DNA of 11,407 bases, taken from contig CAIYCP010000486.1 of the NCBI GenBank assembly GCA_903924715.1, positions 1 to 11,407 on the forward strand, in the 5' to 3' direction. This DNA comes from an uncultured beta proteobacterium. GTDB lineage: Bacteria; Pseudomonadota; Gammaproteobacteria; Burkholderiales; Burkholderiaceae_B. The notes below the pieces were generated by a model. It searched no databases. It was not told the DNA's origin and saw nothing but the letters and a program-made list of their open reading frames with translations. Position 1 is the stretch's first letter; each line of letters opens with the position of its first letter. Positions 6,964-11,407 of this stretch are shown here, piece after piece. Made by a program: the position numbers and the translations under genes.

Positions 6964-7863
6964 ATGGATTTGATGATGCCGATTGCGATGCCTCCTAAAG
7001 CTTACCAATGGCCAAATGACTCACATTTGGCGCTTTCGATCGTGGTGAACGTAGAAGAGGGCGCTGAGGCCAACATTCAAGATGGCGACAAGTATCCTGA
7101 GCCTGTTGATGAGATGGGCATTGCCTTAAAGCACTCGGTGCGTAGTCTGATTAATGAGTCTAACTATCAATATGGCCTGAATCGTGGTGCACCACGAGTG
7201 CTGCGCTTGTTAGACCAACATCAGATCACCGCGACCTTCACGGCGTGTGCTTTAGCGCTTGAGCGTGCACCTGCGCTGACGCGTCAAATCGTGGCACTCG
7301 GGCATGAAATTACATCCCATGGTTATCGGTGGGCGCATCAATTCAATATGACCGAAGAGCAAGAGCGTGCCTATATCGTCAAAGCGCGCGACTCGATCGC
7401 GGCCACGACTGGGCAAGTGCCAGCTGGCTGGTTATCGCGTTACCTGACAACAATGAACACGCGACGCTTGTTGATTGAAGAAGGTTTCGTGTATCACATG
7501 GATGATCTCAGTGATGATCAGCCCTTCTGGGATCATGACCAAGGCCGCCCGATTGTGGTGATGCCTTACCAGATGGATAACAACGATATGAAGATGTGGG
7601 CCGAGCCCTCATACACCCCTGATCAATGGCTCAAATACGCGATTGATAATCTAGACTGGGCCTTGGGTGAAGGCAGACATTCGGTGAATATGATGTCGCT
7701 GGGCGTACATCTGCGCATCATTGGTCGTCCAGGCAGAATCTGGGCGCTTGAAAAGTTTTTAGCGTATGCCAAAAAGCGTAGCCAAGAACCGAATGGCCCG
7801 TGGATTACAACCCGTAAAGCGATTGCCGAGCACTTTGCTCAGCACGTGCCCTTTAGTCTTTGA
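6964..7863 (+). CDS. Polysaccharide deacetylase-fold hydrolase, PuuE/allantoinase-like
   Basis: A 299-residue cytosolic protein that keeps most PuuE landmarks: VVNVEEGAEANI near 27-38 (the VNYEEG position), TATFTACALALER at 89-101, and EITSHGYRW at 115-123. It also has RYLTTMNTRRLL at 159-170 (PuuE SPNTR region), DDLSDDQPFW at 180-189, and LGVHLRIIGRPGRI at 246-259 with H249. The TFDDG motif and the second His of HxxxH are missing, as in PuuE. PuuE-type enzymes hydrolyse the cyclic amide of allantoin; whether this one does is open, because no uricase or allantoicase gene is in view. ATG 6964 has only a weak AGTGA site; ATGs at 6973, 6976 and 6988 are alternatives. It is divergent from its paralogue and overlaps the GAF gene tail to tail by 11 bases. 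The two paralogues share the fold but little motif detail, so they probably act on different substrates. Confidence 0.88.
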   Translation: MDLMMPIAMPPKAYQWPNDSHLALSIVVNVEEGAEANIQDGDKYPEPVDEMGIALKHSVRSLINESNYQYGLNRGAPRVLRLLDQHQITATFTACALALERAPALTRQIVALGHEITSHGYRWAHQFNMTEEQERAYIVKARDSIAATTGQVPAGWLSRYLTTMNTRRLLIEEGFVYHMDDLSDDQPFWDHDQGRPIVVMPYQMDNNDMKMWAEPSYTPDQWLKYAIDNLDWALGEGRHSVNMMSLGVHLRIIGRPGRIWALEKFLAYAKKRSQEPNGPWITTRKAIAEHFAQHVPFSL

Positions 7864-8473
7864 CGCCTTCGCGGTCAACATAGAACCCGTTTTCTGGTGG
7901 GTAGTTGGCCGTGAGCCATTGGGGGCCACCTTGCGCCACCCATACTGAAGCTGCTAGGCGTGCGACGACAACCAATGCTTGTAGGTCTTCGTCGCGCATC
8001 GTGTTGCGGGCCTGTGCAGCGACAATGAGTTGGCCGATAAATTGCCCTTGCCAGATTAACGGAGCAAAGACTGTTGAGCCCATCCGAGAAGATTTCAGAT
8101 ATTGTCGAAACGTGCCATGCTCATCAGTATTTTTAAGGATTTTTTTTGCTTTAGAGGCATAGACTTGCCCCGGATGGCCACCGTCAATCGGTATGCACAG
8201 ACGTTCTTGTTCAGGCGGAAAACCAACGTTGCCACAGATCATGTGATAGCGTCGATCAGGCGTGACAAAGAACGCACCTGCTACAAAATATTGACGCTCG
8301 CCTTCTAACAAGGCGCCAGGCTTTAGATGGGCTGTTCGGTCGCCTAGCGTCTCAAAACACCCTTGCATCAACGCACGCATCGCCAAGGTGGGATCTAGTG
8401 CATCGAGTGCGGCCTGACCGCTTTCTTCAAGCATGCTGAACACTTGATCGGTAAAAGTTTGAGTGGCTGGCAT
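7853..8473 (-). CDS. GAF-domain protein
   Basis: A 206-residue soluble protein with a single GAF-like domain, roughly residues 25-185. Features are AGAFFVTPDRRYHMICGNVGFPPEQERLCIPIDGGHPG near 65-102, then GSTVFAPLIWQGQFIGQLIVAA near 132-153 (the typical GAF beta-strand pair), and a final helix LQALVVVARLAASVW. No output domain (HTH, kinase, GGDEF) is attached, so it would act alone as a small-molecule or redox sensor, or as an accessory protein. It lies 10 bases after the CoA-ligase stop codon, with its ribosome site running across that stop, so the two are translationally linked and likely serve one pathway. Its 3' end overlaps the plus-strand deacetylase by 11 bases. An A8 tract occurs at 8140-8147. 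Ligand and partner unknown. Confidence 0.82.
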   Translation of the reverse strand: MPATQTFTDQVFSMLEESGQAALDALDPTLAMRALMQGCFETLGDRTAHLKPGALLEGERQYFVAGAFFVTPDRRYHMICGNVGFPPEQERLCIPIDGGHPGQVYASKAKKILKNTDEHGTFRQYLKSSRMGSTVFAPLIWQGQFIGQLIVAAQARNTMRDEDLQALVVVARLAASVWVAQGGPQWLTANYPPENGFYVDREGVKD

Positions 8474-8478
8474 ACGGG

Positions 8479-8485
8479 CTCCTTT
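8479..8485 (-). promoter_or_regulatory. Strong ribosome binding site of the GAF gene, overlapping the ligase stop
   Basis: On the minus strand this reads AAAGGAG with a five-base spacer to ATG 8473. It overlaps the TAA stop (8484-8486) of the CoA ligase gene, so ribosomes ending the ligase can reload at once. It supports both the GAF start and a two-gene operon. Confidence 0.8.
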
Positions 8486-9875
8486 AGCGACGATCGATTA
8501 GGCGGATGGGTTTTTGGCGGGCTTCAACGCCGGTCAGTGAAGCCAATGCCGTCGGGGCAACGAGGTCAATCTTCACTTCGACGCCTAGTTTTCTTTTAAG
8601 CAGTTCTCGGAAATGCGCGGTCAGCGGCTCGGTGGCGCTCTCAGAGGTTTCAATACTCACCAGAAGGTCTTCCCGGCCGGAGCCATCGCGCGTCAAGGTG
8701 CACAGGTATTCGCCACTAAACCCTGGGGATCCTGCCAAAATCGATGAGAGCGCCTGCGGAAATACGTTAATGCCTCTGAGTTTGACCATGTTGTCGCTGC
8801 GGCCTAAAAAGCCTTCAATCCGACGAAAGGGCAAATTCAGCTTTGAGGGGCCAGGCAAGAAGCGCGTAACGTCGTGCGTGTTGAAACGAATAATCGGAAA
8901 AATATCATCTGTAAATAAACAGGTGGCAATTAAATCGCCCGGTGCCTCTGGTGCAACAGGTTGACCCGTATCGACGTCGCAAATCTCGATCCAGTGTGCA
9001 TCTTCCATCACATGCAAGCCATCGTGATCTGAGCCTTCTGCCGCAATGAGCCCGGTATCGCCCACGCCATACCAATCAAAGAGCTCGGCACCACCCCAGG
9101 CGGCTGACAAAGCGTCACGCGCATCTTTTGAAAGATGTCCGCAGATCATTCGCAAAGGAATATCCCGACCCGGTACGAGGCCTTGTTCCTGTGCCACTTC
9201 GGCAAGGCGCTTGATGTAATCCGCAAAACCAACAATCACGGTTGCACCAAAGTCGCGCATAAATTCGACCTGTTTGATCGAGGAAGTCTCGATTCCGGTG
9301 CCCGCTGACACAAAGAGTGCATCAGTAAAGTGCAGAACTGCTTCGCGAATGTAATGGCCGCCGTTCACTAGACCATGCCCGTACACGGAATGTACGACAT
9401 CGCTTGCACACATCCCCGCCATTAAATAGGCGCGTGCAAGCATGAGGTTTTGTACCTCGCGTGTGCGCGGGCTATAGAGCAATGGTTGTGGTCGACCGGT
9501 GGTGCCACTGGTTGATTGCAATACCATCGGGATGATCTTGCCGTCGACCGGAATATCTCGACCATGGTGATCGCCGAACGGAGGTTTTCGTTCGACAGAG
9601 GCCATGATTTCATGCTTGCCAAAACTGGGCAACTTAGAAAGATCATCGAGCGATTGGACATCCGTTGCACAGAGGCCTGCTTCACCCCATAGCCGTTGGT
9701 AAAACGGAATTTGCCATGCACGTTTAAGTTGCTTTGCAAAAAGCGCTTCCTGCCAGGTACGCAAGCTTGCAGGGCGCATCCCGACAAACTTGTTTAAAAA
9801 ATTGGCGCCTACTGGAAACTCGCTTCTAAGCGAATCGATGTTGATTGCGTCAAAGTAAGAGAGCGTTTGTGGCAT
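8484..9875 (-). CDS. PaaK-like acyl/aryl-CoA ligase (phenylacetate-CoA ligase family)
   Basis: A 463-residue ANL-superfamily enzyme, near the usual 430-470 for PaaK relatives. Seen: the ATP P-loop STSGTTGRPQP at about 121-131; the A5-type motif YGVGDTG at about 269-275; RFNTHDVTRF near 330-339 (PaaK R-TGD region); and GRSDNMVKLRGINVFPQ at about 358-374. The small C-terminal domain ends in QKPIRLIDRR, whose Lys455 sits where the adenylation lysine is expected. The reaction should be acid + ATP + CoA to acyl-CoA + AMP + PPi in the cytosol. No ring-oxygenase (paaA-E) genes are in view, so phenylacetate itself is not established. I used ATG 9875, preceded by AAGG eight bases upstream, rather than TTG 9902. 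It is the first gene of a ligase-GAF operon and divergent from the LIV transporter. The A5 position has Asp where PaaK has Glu. Confidence 0.9.
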   Translation of the reverse strand: MPQTLSYFDAINIDSLRSEFPVGANFLNKFVGMRPASLRTWQEALFAKQLKRAWQIPFYQRLWGEAGLCATDVQSLDDLSKLPSFGKHEIMASVERKPPFGDHHGRDIPVDGKIIPMVLQSTSGTTGRPQPLLYSPRTREVQNLMLARAYLMAGMCASDVVHSVYGHGLVNGGHYIREAVLHFTDALFVSAGTGIETSSIKQVEFMRDFGATVIVGFADYIKRLAEVAQEQGLVPGRDIPLRMICGHLSKDARDALSAAWGGAELFDWYGVGDTGLIAAEGSDHDGLHVMEDAHWIEICDVDTGQPVAPEAPGDLIATCLFTDDIFPIIRFNTHDVTRFLPGPSKLNLPFRRIEGFLGRSDNMVKLRGINVFPQALSSILAGSPGFSGEYLCTLTRDGSGREDLLVSIETSESATEPLTAHFRELLKRKLGVEVKIDLVAPTALASLTGVEARQKPIRLIDRR

Positions 9876-10068
9876 ACCGTTAACCTTGAAATGATTCAGC
9901 AACTTTAACCGAGGACCAGACTGATTCAGGGGTAGGGCATTATTTTTTAGGCAAGGCTTTACTCTCAGTGATTACCCCTATATCATTCATGGAGGATAGT
10001 AGCAGCGAGCGCGTAATATGGCGCGGATGCTTTTATATCGGTCGAAATCTTATTCTCTGGAGGTCGCT
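9876..10068. other. Divergent intergenic region between CoA ligase and LIV transporter
   Basis: These 193 bases separate the two divergent operons and must hold both promoters. I see inverted 7-base arms AGGGGTA (9928-9934) and TACCCCT (9973-9979) separated by 38 bases. There are also AT-rich patches such as TATATC near 9979-9985. I could not find a convincing sigma-70 pair for either direction, nor a complete gene. Confidence 0.35.
10059..10063 (+). promoter_or_regulatory. Ribosome binding site that decides the binding-protein start
   Basis: GGAGG stands five bases before ATG 10069. It rules against the in-frame ATG at 10018, which has no such site and would add 17 residues in front of the Tat signal. 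Confidence 0.85.
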
Positions 10069-11268
10069 ATGTCGGTCTTGTCTAACAAATCAAATCCTCA
10101 TGCTATTAGTCGTCGTCGCTTTACCCAAGCCGCTGCCTTAGGCGCGGGCTCTGTATTGTTTTCACCAGCGCTCTTGCGTGCGCAAGGTACAGGCGTCATT
10201 AAGATCACGAACGTTCAGGGTATTACGGGTCCTTCAGCGGCTTACGGTATTCGCTCGCGCGATGGGGCCTTGCTTGCTCTTGACGATATCAACAAGCTTG
10301 GTTTCAAAGATGCAAGCGGTGAGTCTTATACCTTTGAAATGAACACGGTGGATATGGCTAATGACCCGCGTCAAGCAGTGACGCTGTTTAGGCAGGCTGC
10401 GGGTGATGCCTCGGTTACCGCTACGATCGGCCCAGCAAACTCAGTGGGTTTTATCGCGATGGTGCCCGTTGCAGCACAGCTCAAAATGCCAATGATTGAT
10501 GCCGGCTCGGGTGCGCCAGTGAAAGATAAAGAATGGTCGCCTTATGCCTGTCGGGTGAATCCAGTCTCAAGCACTGCGATACCGGTGGTACTCAAAAAAG
10601 TGGTTGCCAAGCATGGCCTCAAGCGGATCGCAGTGATCTACGATCAAACACAAGATGCGCAAGCGGGCGATGCTGAAGTTGTGAAAACAATGGCGGCCTC
10701 GCTTGGTTACACCGTGGTTGCCTTTGAGGCCTTCAGAACGGGCGATCAAGATTTTTCAGCGCAGCTTTCAAAAATCCGTAGTACCAAGCCCGATGGTATC
10801 TATATTGCGGCTACAACGGGTGATGGCGTCAAAGTGACTTCGCAGGTCGTTGAGGCGGGTATTAAATTGCCGATGATGACCGGGTTTGGTTCTTTTCAAG
10901 ATCCAGTCTATTGGGATGGCACCAAGGGCGATATCAAAGGTGGTTACACCTTCTTGGCACAAGACTTACAAGCACCTACCCCCGAGCTCAAGAGCTTTCT
11001 TGATCGCTATAAAGCGCGTTTCACACAATACGAAGCTACTTCGTTTTCGACCTATGGCTACGATGCTGTGTATACGTTATACGAAGCCATTAAAAAGGCC
11101 GGGAGCCTTGATCGTGAAAAAATTGCAGCCGCTCTGGCTTCATTAAAAATCACAACACCGCTTGGTACGAACGTGACCTTTAATAATCCACCTGATGGCA
11201 ACAACAACAGCCCGTCTGTCGTCGTCATCCAGGTTAATGGGCGCGGCACGTACGAAGTCGTTGCATAA
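10069..11268 (+). CDS. LIV-type ABC transporter substrate-binding protein, Tat-type signal
   Basis: A 399-residue exported receptor of the Peripla_BP_6/LivK class. The N-terminus has a twin-arginine signal, SRRRFTQ at 14-20. A moderately hydrophobic stretch, AAALGAGSVLFSPALL, follows, with probable cleavage LRA|Q near residue 38. The mature protein starts with IKITNVQGITGPSAAYG, the usual two-lobe opening of this class. ATIGPANSVGFIAMVPVAAQ near 123-142 is the first ligand loop, and AVIYDQTQDAQAGDAEVVK marks the second lobe. Members bind branched-chain amino acids, amides, urea or aromatic acids. In Burkholderiales many serve catabolic clusters, which fits the divergent CoA ligase. The ATPase gene begins one base after the stop, so this is the first gene of a liv-type operon. 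Ligand unknown. Length and domain order are normal for the family. Confidence 0.93.
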   Translation: MSVLSNKSNPHAISRRRFTQAAALGAGSVLFSPALLRAQGTGVIKITNVQGITGPSAAYGIRSRDGALLALDDINKLGFKDASGESYTFEMNTVDMANDPRQAVTLFRQAAGDASVTATIGPANSVGFIAMVPVAAQLKMPMIDAGSGAPVKDKEWSPYACRVNPVSSTAIPVVLKKVVAKHGLKRIAVIYDQTQDAQAGDAEVVKTMAASLGYTVVAFEAFRTGDQDFSAQLSKIRSTKPDGIYIAATTGDGVKVTSQVVEAGIKLPMMTGFGSFQDPVYWDGTKGDIKGGYTFLAQDLQAPTPELKSFLDRYKARFTQYEATSFSTYGYDAVYTLYEAIKKAGSLDREKIAAALASLKITTPLGTNVTFNNPPDGNNNSPSVVVIQVNGRGTYEVVA

Positions 11269-11269
11269 C

Positions 11270-11407
11270 ATGGGGTCATCGATTTTAGGGGTTGAACACC
11301 TGACTCGTAGGTTTGGTGGCCTTGTTGCTGTTAATGACATCAGTTTTGATGTTCAAAAAGGTGAAGTGTTGTCAATTGTCGGCCCTAATGGGGCCGGCAA
11401 GACCACG
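11270..11407 (+). CDS. LIV-type ABC transporter ATP-binding protein, livG-like (partial, C-terminus off right edge)
   Basis: Forty-six codons are visible from ATG 11270 to the window end. They show the LivG-type opening: LGVEHLTRRFGGLVAVNDISF, with the A-loop aromatic F15 and the FGGL signature of this subfamily. QKGEVLSIVG follows, then the Walker A motif GPNGAGKT at 38-45. This is the cytosolic ATPase that powers uptake with the binding protein just upstream; permeases and a second ATPase (livF-like) are expected beyond the window. Only one base separates it from the upstream stop, and no strong ribosome site is present, so translational coupling is likely. The ABC signature, Walker B and H-loop are not visible. 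Confidence 0.93.
   Translation, partial: MGSSILGVEHLTRRFGGLVAVNDISFDVQKGEVLSIVGPNGAGKTT

Noticed and set aside
9876..9902. TTG at 9902 as start of the CoA ligase
   Set aside because: ATG 9875 has AAGG eight bases upstream and the added nine residues carry no family feature.
10018..10068. ATG 10018 as start of the LIV binding protein
   Set aside because: It would put 17 extra residues before the Tat signal and lacks a ribosome site, while ATG 10069 has GGAGG at ideal spacing.
1..11407. CRISPR array, tRNA/rRNA, insertion sequence, phage or toxin-antitoxin genes
   Set aside because: I found no spaced direct repeats, no tRNA-like cloverleaf, no transposase or integrase motifs, and nearly all the sequence is taken by ordinary metabolic and envelope genes.

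Overview
This window looks like chromosomal DNA from a betaproteobacterium, most likely order Burkholderiales. The evidence is family content: a TctC/Bug-type binding protein with no TctAB partner, a leaderless type-2 binding protein, a LIV-type ABC cassette, a PaaK-like CoA ligase and PuuE-like deacetylases. Base composition is fairly balanced (about half G+C by eye), below the usual value for Bordetella or Burkholderia and more like freshwater relatives. Genus is not assigned. Genes are tightly packed and no intergenic gap exceeds about 200 bases. I saw no tRNA, rRNA, insertion sequence, integrase or CRISPR array.

Left part (1-3371): a 3-hydroxyisobutyrate-dehydrogenase-family oxidoreductase (minus, cut by the left edge) diverges from an EamA/DMT exporter (plus). 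The exporter converges on a minus-strand pair, a leaderless SBP_bac_3 protein followed by an exported TctC/Bug solute receptor.

Centre (3526-5801): an envelope block. A predicted exported COG4798-type methyltransferase lies 16 bases upstream of a bactofilin. The bactofilin's 3' end overlaps by 59 bases, tail to tail, a membrane-anchored coiled-coil M23 endopeptidase. Bactofilins and M23 endopeptidases are known partners in local control of peptidoglycan shape.

Right part (5994-11407): a probable catabolic and uptake block. Two PuuE-like deacetylase-fold hydrolases diverge from a 73-base gap that holds possible back-to-back promoters. A PaaK-family acyl/aryl-CoA ligase and a GAF protein form a minus-strand operon. 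This operon diverges from a LIV-type ABC transporter that begins with a Tat-type binding protein and a livG-like ATPase cut by the right edge. A plausible reading is uptake of an organic acid or amide, amide-bond hydrolysis and CoA activation, but the substrate cannot be read from the sequence.

I found no clearly new system. The points most worth a second look are the exported methyltransferase beside the bactofilin, the two deacetylases with different non-canonical metal-site motifs, and the signal-less binding protein.
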